From JAFDVL01 sp043736395 (GTDB lineage Bacteria > Acidobacteriota > Blastocatellia > RBC074): 7,777 nt of DNA. The notes beneath the pieces are model-generated. The model was given only the letters and a program-made list of their open reading frames with translations. It was not told where the DNA came from and ran no database searches. Of the stretch, positions 1 through 6,676 are shown piece after piece. The position numbers were made by a program, and so were the translations under genes. The number at the start of each line of letters is the position of its first letter. Positions within the stretch are counted from its first letter, which is position 1. The stretch covers positions 1 to 7,777 of the forward strand of contig JAYTCQ010000280.1 of NCBI GenBank assembly GCA_043736395.1, given 5' to 3'.

Positions 1-33
1 AATTGCCCGTATGATTGGTGCGAATTAGAAGAT

Positions 34-888
34 ATGGATCGCACTACTTTATATATTAAGTCAGCTTTTAAAGAACCCCTCAATCTGGGTGCAATGACAC
101 TGGCTGCGTTCGGTTCGCTTGCGGCTTTTGCCACAAGCGCTACGATGCTTGAAGGAACAGTGATTTTGGCTGGCACAGTCGTTTCTGAAATTGCATATCT
201 CGCCATCGTGCCCGCCTCTTCCTTTTATCAGAAAAAAATTATGGCTCGGCATCGGGCTAAAGTTCTGGTGCAAAAAATTAAACAGCGTCAGGATTTAATT
301 CGAACGTTTGATCCGCGTGAACGTGAAGCCGTAGAATATCTAAGCTGGATGCGAAATCAAATTGCCAGTAATTTTAAAAAGTTTTCCGGTCTGACCGATG
401 ATCCACCCCAGATTGGGGAACTTGATACCGCCTGGGAAGCTTTTGTAGATTTGCTGGATGAATACCGCCGCCGTAAAACTCATTTACGGACAATTAATCG
501 CCAGGCCGTCGAAAATCAGTTGCGACAGGCTGAACGCGCAGCGACTACTCTTGATGAAATTACACGACCTTTGCACGAAAAAAATGTCCAGATTATTCGC
601 CGTCGCCTCGAGACATTTGATGATATTGAGCGCAGCGTGAAACGCGTCGAAGCGCAGTTGCAAATGATCGAAAATTTCTTTGGCTTAGTGAATGATCAGG
701 TGGTGACAATGCCCGGGCCTGAATATATCAACACACTCGATTTTGATACTTTAATTTCTTCTATTGAAACCACCCGCGAAATGCTGCAACATACAGCTCC
801 GATCATGAGTAGTTTTGATTCTTTTGATTCGACCCCCTCGTCCTCGACTGCGACCACTCGCCCCACCTTTGCAGCCGAACGACGTTAA
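34..888 (+). CDS. Hypothetical membrane-anchored coiled-coil protein
   Basis: I do not recognise a characterised family. The 284-residue product has two adjacent hydrophobic segments (about residues 18-38 and 42-60), followed by a long, charged, mostly helical region (about 66-235) rich in Arg, Glu, Gln and Leu that looks like coiled coil, and a Ser/Thr-rich low-complexity tail (about 258-284). This suggests a helical hairpin in the inner membrane with a large cytoplasmic helical domain; that topology is inferred. The start is uncertain: the ATG at 34 has only a weak AGAAG two bases upstream, and the same frame is open to position 1, so the true start may lie outside the window. It is followed after 60 bases by the TonB-domain gene on the same strand, possibly co-transcribed. 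No catalytic motif is visible, so function is unknown. Confidence 0.72.
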   Translation: MDRTTLYIKSAFKEPLNLGAMTLAAFGSLAAFATSATMLEGTVILAGTVVSEIAYLAIVPASSFYQKKIMARHRAKVLVQKIKQRQDLIRTFDPREREAVEYLSWMRNQIASNFKKFSGLTDDPPQIGELDTAWEAFVDLLDEYRRRKTHLRTINRQAVENQLRQAERAATTLDEITRPLHEKNVQIIRRRLETFDDIERSVKRVEAQLQMIENFFGLVNDQVVTMPGPEYINTLDFDTLISSIETTREMLQHTAPIMSSFDSFDSTPSSSTATTRPTFAAERR

Positions 889-934
889 TATTTCCCCGGA
901 CTTATTTTTCTGAATTTTTGCTTAGTTCATTCTC

Positions 935-940
935 GGAGGA
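935..940 (+). promoter_or_regulatory. Ribosome binding site GGAGGA for a TTG start
   Basis: GGAGGA lies 8 bases before the TTG at 949. It is the strongest Shine-Dalgarno match in the window and fixes the non-ATG start of the downstream secreted protein, whose signal peptide begins exactly there. Confidence 0.8.
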
Positions 941-948
941 GAAGTACC

Positions 949-1959
949 TTGTTATTTACCATCAACAAAAATCTTATCGCTCTTATTTTTTCACTGGGGC
1001 TGATTTTCTTTTCGACCTCGGCGGTTTTGGCGCAGGATGAAATGGAAAAAATGCCAACGCCAGATTATGTGACCATCCGGATTTTTGAAGCCCGTGTGCC
1101 GCTTGGCAAAGGCGACATGACGGATCAGGTTTTCAAGTTAAGAACCGCTTCACAAACCAGTGATGAGGGATGGATCAATAATCTGAGAAAAGCCTATCCA
1201 AACGTCGATTTTTACCTGCTCAAAACGAATTATTTCAAGCTATTTAAGTCTCCGAAAAAAGGTGTTGTCGAAATCGGAAACCCGAATGAAGCCCATTCTG
1301 AAGTGCAAGTGATGACCGCGCATAGCATCGGGGACGGGACAACTCCCGGCACTTCCTTGATTGTTGAAGTCAATGATTATGGCGGCCCAAAAGCGCAAGT
1401 CGCGATGCCCGCTGCTATCGCTACGCACGGTATTGAAGCTGAACAGGGAATGACGTATTTTTTTACTAATCAGTCCATGAGGGTTGATCTGCCTGTGTAC
1501 ATTAAATATTTACACGATGGCTATACTTCGCCAGCGATTGATAATTCCGATCATTTTTTTGTAGTTGTGGCTTCCGTAGAAAAAGAAAAACACGTCGGAT
1601 TTATGCTGGATAAAAAAGCGGATGCGGCGTTGATTGCAACTGCCATCAAAAAGCCCGAGCTTCAGATTTCGCCTGAATTAAAGGGGATTTGGGGAAATAT
1701 TATTATTCGGGCTGAAGTTGATGCGACTGGAAAAGTAAAAAAAGCTAACCTGTGGAGTTCAACTGCGCCGGAGCTAAATCAGGCTGCGTTAGCCGCCGCC
1801 CGGCAATACGAATTTGCGCCGCAAAAAGAAGAATTGACGAATATCCCCATTACATTTTCAATCCCAGCCCCGATTGCGAAACCTGCGAAAGCAAGTATTC
1901 CTCCGAAAAAAACAGCTCCGGTTAACGGTGTGAAAAAAGCGGTGAAGAAGAAGTCGTAA
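949..1959 (+). CDS. Secreted protein with C-terminal TonB-like domain
   Basis: The 336-residue product starts at TTG behind a good GGAGGA site. Residues 1-28 form a clear Sec signal peptide: a Lys near the N-terminus, a hydrophobic core at about 9-22, and a likely cleavage after AVLA before QDEM. Residues about 38-230 are a beta-rich region I cannot assign. Residues about 236-306 match the TonB C-terminal pattern: a beta strand ending in an EVDATGKV turn, then a helix with ALAAARQYEFAP, then a strand ITFSIP. A Lys/Pro/Ala-rich tail (307-336) follows. Classical TonB has an uncleaved N-terminal anchor and a proline-rich spacer before the domain; here the signal looks cleavable and the basic Pro/Lys segment comes after the domain, so canonical energy transduction to outer-membrane receptors is doubtful. 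A periplasmic protein-protein or envelope-binding role is inferred. No ExbB/ExbD genes are nearby. Confidence 0.75.
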   Translation: MLFTINKNLIALIFSLGLIFFSTSAVLAQDEMEKMPTPDYVTIRIFEARVPLGKGDMTDQVFKLRTASQTSDEGWINNLRKAYPNVDFYLLKTNYFKLFKSPKKGVVEIGNPNEAHSEVQVMTAHSIGDGTTPGTSLIVEVNDYGGPKAQVAMPAAIATHGIEAEQGMTYFFTNQSMRVDLPVYIKYLHDGYTSPAIDNSDHFFVVVASVEKEKHVGFMLDKKADAALIATAIKKPELQISPELKGIWGNIIIRAEVDATGKVKKANLWSSTAPELNQAALAAARQYEFAPQKEELTNIPITFSIPAPIAKPAKASIPPKKTAPVNGVKKAVKKKS

Positions 1960-1977
1960 GAATTAAAGGCAGAGAAG

Positions 1978-2069
1978 TAGACCACGGATGGAGCGGATGT
2001 TACGGTTTGACGTTGATCTGAATTTTCAGACCCGAGTAGACCCGCCTCATCCGCAAAATCCGTGGTCTA
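1978..2069. repeat. Long imperfect palindrome with CGGAT motifs
   Basis: TAGACCACGGAT (1978-1989) is perfectly complementary to ATCCGTGGTCTA (2058-2069). After a 3x3 internal loop, GCGGATG (1993-1999) pairs with CATCCGC (2048-2054). The apical part contains another small hairpin, TCTGA-ATTT-TCAGA (2017-2030). The arms carry CGGAT units about 10 bases apart. Similar CCACGGAT-type intergenic repeats are, from memory, common in several environmental bacterial phyla, so this may be one copy of a dispersed family; copy number must be checked in the genome. It lies between two convergent genes. Confidence 0.8.
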
Positions 2070-2075
2070 TTTTTT
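1978..2075 (+). terminator. Probable intrinsic terminator of the TonB-domain gene
   Basis: The palindrome's closing stem (up to 2069) is followed directly by six T residues (2070-2075), giving stem plus U-run on the + strand just downstream of the stop at 1957-1959. The T-run overlaps the stop codon of the convergent ABC gene. On the - strand no U-run follows the stem, so termination of the opposing gene is less certain. Confidence 0.55.
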
Positions 2076-2811
2076 ATTTAATTCTTTCATCCTTATCAAT
2101 CACTCCATCTCGGATCGAGATGATGCGGTGAGAATAAGCGGCAATTTCAGGTTCGTGTGTCACGAGAATTATGGTATTGCCTTTGTCGTGCAATTGTTGC
2201 AAGAGGCTCATAATTTCGACGGAAGTCTTGGAATCAAGGTTTCCAGTCGGTTCGTCAGCCAGAATGATTGAAGGATTATTGACGAGTGCGCGGGCAATCG
2301 CTACACGTTGTCGCTGACCGCCGGAAAGCTCATTCGGGCGATGCGTCATGCGATGTCCCAGCTCTACGGATTCCAAAGCCTGTTTCGCCATTTCCAACCG
2401 CTTGGCCGCTGGAGTGCCATTATAAATTAATGGCAACTCCACGTTTTGCAGTGCTGAGGCACGTGGTAATAAATTAAATGTTTGGAAAACAAAGCCGATT
2501 TCTTTGTTACGGATTCGGGCTAATTCGTCGTCGTCCATTTCTGAAACTAATTTGCCGTTCAACCAATATTCGCCCTGCGTGGGAGTATCAAGACAGCCAA
2601 TCATATTCATCAGAGTAGATTTGCCGGAACCTGACGGGCCAATAATGGCCAGATAATCTCCTCGCATTAATTCAAAGGAAACACCGCGCAAGGCGTGAAT
2701 TTCTTCTCCGCCCATCACGTACGTTTTCCAAAGATTATCTGTCCGAATGAGTGGTTCACCTTTGAGAGTTTGCAGCGCCGGGGCGGGTTTGGTTTGCGTG
2801 TCAATCAGCAT
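2074..2811 (-). CDS. MacB/LolD-type ABC transporter ATP-binding protein
   Basis: This is an ATPase subunit of an ABC exporter or lipoprotein-release type transporter. With the start at ATG 2811 it has 245 residues, normal for the family. All motifs are present: Walker A GPSGSGKST (58-66), Q-loop Gln110 in the family-typical FVFQTFNLLP, signature LSGGQ (162-166), Walker B ILADE (183-187) followed by PTGNLD, and switch His219 in VTHEPE. The ALRGVSF and QNVELPL segments are typical of the MacB/LolD/FtsE group. An in-frame ATG at 2889 would add 26 residues, but that stretch is encoded by an inverted repeat and resembles no family N-terminus, so I prefer 2811; neither start has a good Shine-Dalgarno. 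It follows the adaptor gene in the same direction. Its partner permease is not in the window, because the next gene is convergent. Confidence 0.92.
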   Translation of the reverse strand: MLIDTQTKPAPALQTLKGEPLIRTDNLWKTYVMGGEEIHALRGVSFELMRGDYLAIIGPSGSGKSTLMNMIGCLDTPTQGEYWLNGKLVSEMDDDELARIRNKEIGFVFQTFNLLPRASALQNVELPLIYNGTPAAKRLEMAKQALESVELGHRMTHRPNELSGGQRQRVAIARALVNNPSIILADEPTGNLDSKTSVEIMSLLQQLHDKGNTIILVTHEPEIAAYSHRIISIRDGVIDKDERIK

Positions 2812-2853
2812 AAGTGTTCGGGAAAAGGAAGAGTGAGTATTGATTAAGAGACA

Positions 2854-2927
2854 AGGGAGCAGGGAACTAAACCAGGACGAGAAATTCATAAAATCAATTA
2901 CTCGTGCCCTTTTGTTCCCTGCTCCCT
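2854..2927. repeat. 14-bp perfect inverted repeat between adaptor and ATPase genes
   Basis: AGGGAGCAGGGAAC (2854-2867) is perfectly complementary to GTTCCCTGCTCCCT (2914-2927), with a 46-base loop. It lies in the 124-base gap between the adaptor stop (2936) and the preferred ATPase start (2811). In the - strand mRNA it would form a strong intercistronic stem enclosing the alternative ATG at 2889. No U-run follows, so it is more likely an mRNA-stability, partial-termination or REP-like element than a full terminator. Confidence 0.75.
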
Positions 2928-2935
2928 AGCTCTCG

Positions 2936-4441
2936 TTATTCCTTAGCTTTATCGTCTTTCGCTTTTTTTGTTTTATCTTCAAGCTTAACAACAGCGTTGT
3001 TTTTCAATGTTCGCAGTTGGCGATATGGACCAATAATTATTTCTTCGCCACCGCTTAAGCCTTTAGAAATTTCAATATCGTTGTCGCCGGTAATGCCGGT
3101 TTCGACAGGTGTGAAAACAGCTTTTTTGTCTTTAAAGAGAAACACACCTTTAATGGTCTTTTTCTTTTCGACCGGTTTGTTTGTCGTGTTGGCATCAGGC
3201 GTAGGGATCGGGGTCGGTTTTGCGTCGCCACCTGTCGAACCTTCCTTGGCAAGCTGATCAGGATCGCGTTCGACCAATGATTGCAGTGGAATGGAGATAA
3301 TATTTTCCCGGCGATCTGTAAATATCGTCGCAGTTGAAGACATTCCAGGCCGTAGTTTTTCACGAACATCTGGTTCCAGATTTACGAGCCGAATGACAAC
3401 TTTAAATTCCTTCGCTTCCTGATTTCCTGACTTGGCAGTTTGCGAAATGTCCGCACCTGATTTCGTAACAGCCGAAGCTGCACGTTCAACCACATCTCCT
3501 TCAAGTTCTTTTTCTCCTAACGAATCAACTTTGATTTTTGCTTTTTGACCAACTTTGATATTGGCAATGTCGGTTTCATCAACTTTGACTTCAACATTGA
3601 TCGTAGACATGTCAGCGATGATGACGAGTGGTGTCGAAGAGAAATTCGCGACGGCAAAGGTTCCCACTTCGATTGGTTTGTTCGCAATGACGCCTTCAAT
3701 AGAGGCGTACTGCACGGTTTTGCGAAGGAAGTCGGTTTGGCTGCGCAGGCTGGCCTGTTGTTGCGAGACGCGAGCCTGAGAAGCGCGCAGTGAAGCTCTA
3801 TTCTGATCTACTCGTAACTTTGAATCCTCAATTTGAGACTGTGCCTGATTAACGCGGGCTTTGGCTGCATTCACTGAAGCAGTCGCGGAATCCAATCTCG
3901 CCTTGGCCGAATCAAAGACAGCTTTCGAAATGATTTGAGATTCTAATAATTCAGCATTTCGTTTGAATTCGATTTCGGCATTGGATCTGTCAACGTTAGC
4001 CCGTTCAAGATCAGCTTGTGAAGAATAAAGCGCAGCCGTCGAAGTATTGATCGCATTTTCTGCCACAGTGATTGCAGCATTTTGATTTTGAACGTCAGCC
4101 TGACTGGCGCGCAGGGCGGCTTCTTGTAAGGAGACCGAAGATTCCTGTTGCGTCGGATCAAGGCGCACAATCTTCTGACCCTTCTTAACAAAATCGCCTT
4201 CTTTGACAAATACATCAGTGACGCGTCCGGCAACTTCAGCCGTCATATTTATCAAAAGTATAGGACGGACTTCGCCGTTCGCGGTGACCTTTGATTCAAG
4301 TAATGGTCTCTTTTCGACCTTTGCTGTTTGAATTTCAGGGGCATCGGTGCGACGAGCAAGAACTCCACCGGTGATGATTGCAGCGACAACTAATACTAAA
4401 CCAAGGGCAATAAATATTTTCTTTTTCTTAGAAACAGCCAT
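2936..4441 (-). CDS. HlyD/MacA-type efflux periplasmic adaptor (membrane fusion protein)
   Basis: This adaptor would bridge an inner-membrane pump and an outer-membrane channel. The 501-residue product has a Lys-rich N-terminus and one membrane anchor (about 9-29). A first lipoyl half-motif with VFVKEGDFVKKGQKIVRLD spans about 76-95, and a very long alanine/glutamine/serine-rich coiled-coil hairpin spans about 97-240. The second lipoyl half (YASIEGVIANKPIEVGTFA) follows at about 245-263, then a beta-barrel (about 280-375, with RPGMSSTATI) and a membrane-proximal domain (about 380-490). A Pro/Thr/Asp-rich insert (about 396-428) splits the last domain, and the tail is Lys-rich. E. coli MacA is clearly shorter (about 370 residues). 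I chose ATG at 4441 over the in-frame TTG at 4456, because GGAG sits 9 bases before the ATG and that TTG overlaps it. The ATPase gene lies downstream, as in MacA-MacB systems. Confidence 0.9.
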   Translation of the reverse strand: MAVSKKKKIFIALGLVLVVAAIITGGVLARRTDAPEIQTAKVEKRPLLESKVTANGEVRPILLINMTAEVAGRVTDVFVKEGDFVKKGQKIVRLDPTQQESSVSLQEAALRASQADVQNQNAAITVAENAINTSTAALYSSQADLERANVDRSNAEIEFKRNAELLESQIISKAVFDSAKARLDSATASVNAAKARVNQAQSQIEDSKLRVDQNRASLRASQARVSQQQASLRSQTDFLRKTVQYASIEGVIANKPIEVGTFAVANFSSTPLVIIADMSTINVEVKVDETDIANIKVGQKAKIKVDSLGEKELEGDVVERAASAVTKSGADISQTAKSGNQEAKEFKVVIRLVNLEPDVREKLRPGMSSTATIFTDRRENIISIPLQSLVERDPDQLAKEGSTGGDAKPTPIPTPDANTTNKPVEKKKTIKGVFLFKDKKAVFTPVETGITGDNDIEISKGLSGGEEIIIGPYRQLRTLKNNAVVKLEDKTKKAKDDKAKE

Positions 4442-4450
4442 TTTGAGAAA

Positions 4451-4454
4451 CTCC
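4451..4454 (-). promoter_or_regulatory. Ribosome binding site GGAG deciding the adaptor start
   Basis: On the - strand GGAG lies 9 bases before the ATG at 4441. The upstream in-frame TTG (4456-4454) shares a base with it and has no ribosome site of its own, so the shorter protein is the likely one. Confidence 0.65.
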
Positions 4455-4513
4455 AAATTACTAAAAGTGAACAGCCTTAACTGTGAAATAGTACGAACTT
4501 TTCATTGCAAGTG

Positions 4514-4532
4514 TTTCAAGAAAATCTTGAAA
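4514..4532. promoter_or_regulatory. 19-bp operator-like palindrome upstream of the adaptor gene
   Basis: TTTCAAGA-AAA-TCTTGAAA is a perfect 8-bp inverted repeat with a 3-base centre, 73 bases before the adaptor ATG. Its size and symmetry fit a dimeric repressor site (TetR- or MarR-like regulators often control efflux genes), but no regulator gene is adjacent. A TTGAAA inside it on the - strand could be a -35 box, yet the best -10 candidate (TACTAT, 4493-4488) is 20 bases away, so I do not call a promoter. Confidence 0.4.
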
Positions 4533-4619
4533 AAGTTAATCCTGAATTGTAGGTGTTGAAGCGGCAAGAAACAAGCAAAGCGAATCAACTTGGATAATGA
4601 CAAGATGAGAATTTTTGAC

Positions 4620-4733
4620 GACTGGAGCGCGAGCGTCTCGCCTGCCCCGTTTGCCAGCGCGAGCGTCGCAAACGCAGTGGCGAGAAGATACCCTGAAGAT
4701 CAATTGAACTTCCTCGCCACTCGCGTTCCAGTC
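4620..4733. repeat. REP-like composite repeat between aroK and the adaptor gene
   Basis: The gene-free stretch 4442-4743 is largely occupied by this element. Outer arms 4620-4633 (GACTGGAGCGCGAG) and 4720-4733 (CTCGCGTTCCAGTC) pair over 14 bp with one G-U. An alternative inner hairpin pairs AGTGGCGAG (4676-4684) with CTCGCCACT (4713-4721). AGCGCGAGCGTC occurs twice as a direct repeat (4626-4637 and 4656-4667). It is visibly more GC-rich than the A/T-rich DNA to its left. It lies just after the aroK stop, and no U-run follows on the - strand, so it is best described as a palindromic dispersed-repeat candidate that may also protect or end the aroK transcript. Confidence 0.7.
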
Positions 4734-4743
4734 AAGTCACTTC

Positions 4744-5262
4744 TTAATCGCGAGCTTTGAGTTGATCAATCACCAGTTGCGCCAGGACTTCGGGTGAGTC
4801 TTGATCGGTGACAGCGATGTGCAGATCGGCAATTTGATAACTGGACTTCCGTGATTCATATCTTTCGCTGGCAGTGGCGTAATCAGGTGCCAGCGGTCTG
4901 ATCTTTTCATCCTGCCGAATCCTTTGCCAGCAAATTTCAAAAGGGGTATTGATCCAGACTGACACTCCCGCGCGATCAATAATCGTCCGGTTAAATTCGA
5001 GCGTGAAAGCCCCGCCGCCCAGTGCAATAATCGAAGGATTATCGAAGATGCTTTGTTGCAGGCACTGCGTCTCAACCGTCCGAAAAAAAGGTTCACCACG
5101 TAGCTCGATAATTTCCGCAATCGAAGTTCCCACAACTTGCTCAATCGCGTGATCCAAGTCGACAAAAGGGCGTTTTAGAATTGTGGCAATTTCTTTGCCT
5201 ACAGAAGATTTGCCGCAACCCATGAAGCCGACCAGAAAAATATGTGGTTTTAATAAATTCAT
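4744..5262 (-). CDS. aroK: Shikimate kinase
   Basis: The enzyme phosphorylates shikimate to shikimate 3-phosphate with ATP in the cytoplasm, two steps before chorismate. From ATG 5262 the protein has 172 residues, the usual length. Walker A is GFMGCGKS (12-19). The DLD motif (35-37) supplies the shikimate-binding Asp, GEPFFRTVE (56-64) the binding Arg61, and GGG (82-84) the Walker-B-like loop. The lid contains IRPLAP with Arg122, and the late RKSSYQIAD (138-146) is also typical. An in-frame GTG at 5280 would add six residues; neither start has a clear ribosome site, and ATG fits the family better. It lies 83 bases after aroA on the same strand, consistent with an aroA-aroK operon: its product feeds aroA's reaction. 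Confidence 0.95.
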   Translation of the reverse strand: MNLLKPHIFLVGFMGCGKSSVGKEIATILKRPFVDLDHAIEQVVGTSIAEIIELRGEPFFRTVETQCLQQSIFDNPSIIALGGGAFTLEFNRTIIDRAGVSVWINTPFEICWQRIRQDEKIRPLAPDYATASERYESRKSSYQIADLHIAVTDQDSPEVLAQLVIDQLKARD

Positions 5263-5293
5263 TTTGCGAGTGACAAGCACGAGAGCGAAAAAT

Positions 5294-5343
5294 ACTGATC
5301 AGTTAAAAGTTGCTACTATAAGAAATTTTTTTTTTCGAGCAAC
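5294..5343. other. aroA-aroK intercistronic region with palindrome and A/T-run
   Basis: The short gap contains a perfect 10-bp palindrome ACTGATCAGT (5294-5303), a run of ten T on the + strand (5326-5335; ten A in the mRNA), and a weak 6-bp stem GTTGCT/AGCAAC (5309-5314 with 5338-5343) around it. Because the mRNA run is A and not U, this is not an intrinsic terminator, and read-through from aroA into aroK is expected. Confidence 0.35.
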
Positions 5344-5345
5344 CA

Positions 5346-6659
5346 TCAATTGCGTAAACTCTCCATCAATTCGTAAAACTCTGGCAATGAAACAGAGGCC
5401 GCATCAGCTCCATTAATCGTGGTCGTCCCATCAGCAATCAATCCGGCGACTGCAAAGGCCATCGCGATGCGATGATCGTGATAGGATTCAACCGTTGCGC
5501 CTTGTAAGGTTTGTTTCCCTTCGATGAAAAATCCATCCTCGAATTCCTCAATTTTTATTTTCATCCTGCGCAAATTATCTACGATTGATCTGATACGATC
5601 ACTCTCTTTGACGCGTAATTCGTGGGCGTCATAAATGGTGAGCGTTCCGCTGAGCTGAGTCGCGACTACTGCCAAAATCGGAATTTCATCAATCAGATTC
5701 GCAATGACTTCGCCGGTGAGTTTAATATCACCTGAAAGCTCAGAAGCAGTCACGACCAGATCAGCCACCGGCTCGCCGTGCGCCAATCGCTGATTTTGGA
5801 TTTCGATATTGGCTCCCATCTGCCGCATCACATCAATCAGCGCCACACGCGAAGGATTAATTCCAATATGGCGAATCGTGAGCAATGAATTCGGTAGTAT
5901 CGTGCCCGCCGCGAGGAAAAAAGCTGCTGAGGATAAATCCCCCGCGACCGTATAATCTCCGAGCGGGTTCAGGTTTTGACCGCCTGTGATTGAAATATTT
6001 GTCGCATTGTCAATTCGTTCGATGGACAAAGGAACACCGCATTCTGCAAACATTTTTTCGGAATGATTTCGCGTCGGAGTTGTCTCAATCACCGTCGTCG
6101 TTCCTTCGGCAAATAAGCCAGCCAAAAGAATGCAGGATTTAACTTGTGCACTGGCAATCGGCGGCTGATAAGTGATGCCGCGAATATTCCCACCTACGAT
6201 TTGCATCGGCGCAAAATTATTTTCACGCGCCGAGATTGTCGTCTGCATTTTCATCAGCGGTTCAATAATGCGTTTCATCGGACGTCGCTGAATGCTTTGA
6301 TCGCCGGTGATGTCAGTAGGGAAATCCTGTCCTGCCAGAATCCCGGAAAGCAATCGAATCGTCGTGCCCGAATTTCCCACGTCGAGAATTTTTTCTGACT
6401 TTTGCAAGCCGTTCACGCCCACTCCCGCCACGACAATTTCATCACCTTCTTTCGTAATTTCAACCCCCAGATTGGCGAGGCAATTCAGCGTACTTTGACA
6501 GTCCTGCGCTGAAGAATAATTGCGTAAACGGCTGATTCCATTACCGAGAGCCGCAAACATGGCACTGCGATGCGAAATTGATTTATCGCCGGGCAGATGA
6601 AAATCTCCGCGTAGTTTTGTGGCAGGTTCGACGGTAATTATATGGTTGTTAGATGACAT
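5346..6659 (-). CDS. aroA: 3-phosphoshikimate 1-carboxyvinyltransferase (EPSP synthase), class II-like
   Basis: The enzyme joins phosphoenolpyruvate to shikimate 3-phosphate, giving EPSP in the shikimate pathway. The 437 residues are full length. Visible signatures are PGDKSISHR (23-31, Lys26 and Ser27), GNSGTTIR (95-102), GDQSIQRRPMKR (119-130), SAQVKS (170-175), RNHSE (197-201), LIDEIPILAV with the catalytic-type Asp324, ELRVKESDR (347-355), and a late YHDHRIAMAF. SAQ-x-K, R-x-H-x-E and G-D-K are class II marks, as in the Bacillus and CP4-like enzymes; the fourth mark, N-x-T-R, reads NPSR (268-271). Gly98 occupies the position that is Gly96 in E. coli and Ala100 in the tolerant CP4 enzyme, so glyphosate tolerance cannot be assumed. 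AAGGAAG (6678-6672) lies 12 bases before the ATG. It is the first gene of the aroA-aroK pair and divergent from the rsbW-like gene. Confidence 0.97.
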   Translation of the reverse strand: MSSNNHIITVEPATKLRGDFHLPGDKSISHRSAMFAALGNGISRLRNYSSAQDCQSTLNCLANLGVEITKEGDEIVVAGVGVNGLQKSEKILDVGNSGTTIRLLSGILAGQDFPTDITGDQSIQRRPMKRIIEPLMKMQTTISARENNFAPMQIVGGNIRGITYQPPIASAQVKSCILLAGLFAEGTTTVIETTPTRNHSEKMFAECGVPLSIERIDNATNISITGGQNLNPLGDYTVAGDLSSAAFFLAAGTILPNSLLTIRHIGINPSRVALIDVMRQMGANIEIQNQRLAHGEPVADLVVTASELSGDIKLTGEVIANLIDEIPILAVVATQLSGTLTIYDAHELRVKESDRIRSIVDNLRRMKIKIEEFEDGFFIEGKQTLQGATVESYHDHRIAMAFAVAGLIADGTTTINGADAASVSLPEFYELMESLRN

Positions 6660-6676
6660 AGCGTGAGTTCACTTCC

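Noticed and set aside
2..28. Possible C-terminal tail of an upstream gene (frame ending in TAG at 26-28)
   Set aside because: Only eight codons are visible and the neighbouring frame, used by the 34-888 gene, is also open; too little to call.
2904..3257. 117-codon + strand frame, hydrophobic, antisense to the adaptor C-terminus
   Set aside because: It lies opposite the Lys-rich, low-complexity part of a well-supported gene, has no family resemblance or ribosome site, and its composition is what antisense of Lys/Glu/Asp codons gives.
4442..4456. TTG start for the adaptor at 4456
   Set aside because: It overlaps the GGAG that serves the ATG at 4441 and has no ribosome site of its own.
4347..4559. 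70-codon + strand frame spanning the adaptor start and upstream DNA
   Set aside because: Antisense to the adaptor N-terminus and across its regulatory region; Lys/Asn-rich random-looking product.
4626..4667. CRISPR-like direct repeats
   Set aside because: Only two 12-base copies, 30 bases apart, within a palindromic element; no array and no cas genes.
4770..5165. 131-codon - strand frame inside aroK
   Set aside because: It is an out-of-frame shadow of the shikimate kinase gene, whose own frame carries every catalytic motif.
5326..5335. T10 run as a terminator between aroA and aroK
   Set aside because: In the - strand mRNA it is A10, and the flanking 6-bp stem is weak, so it does not form an intrinsic terminator for these genes.
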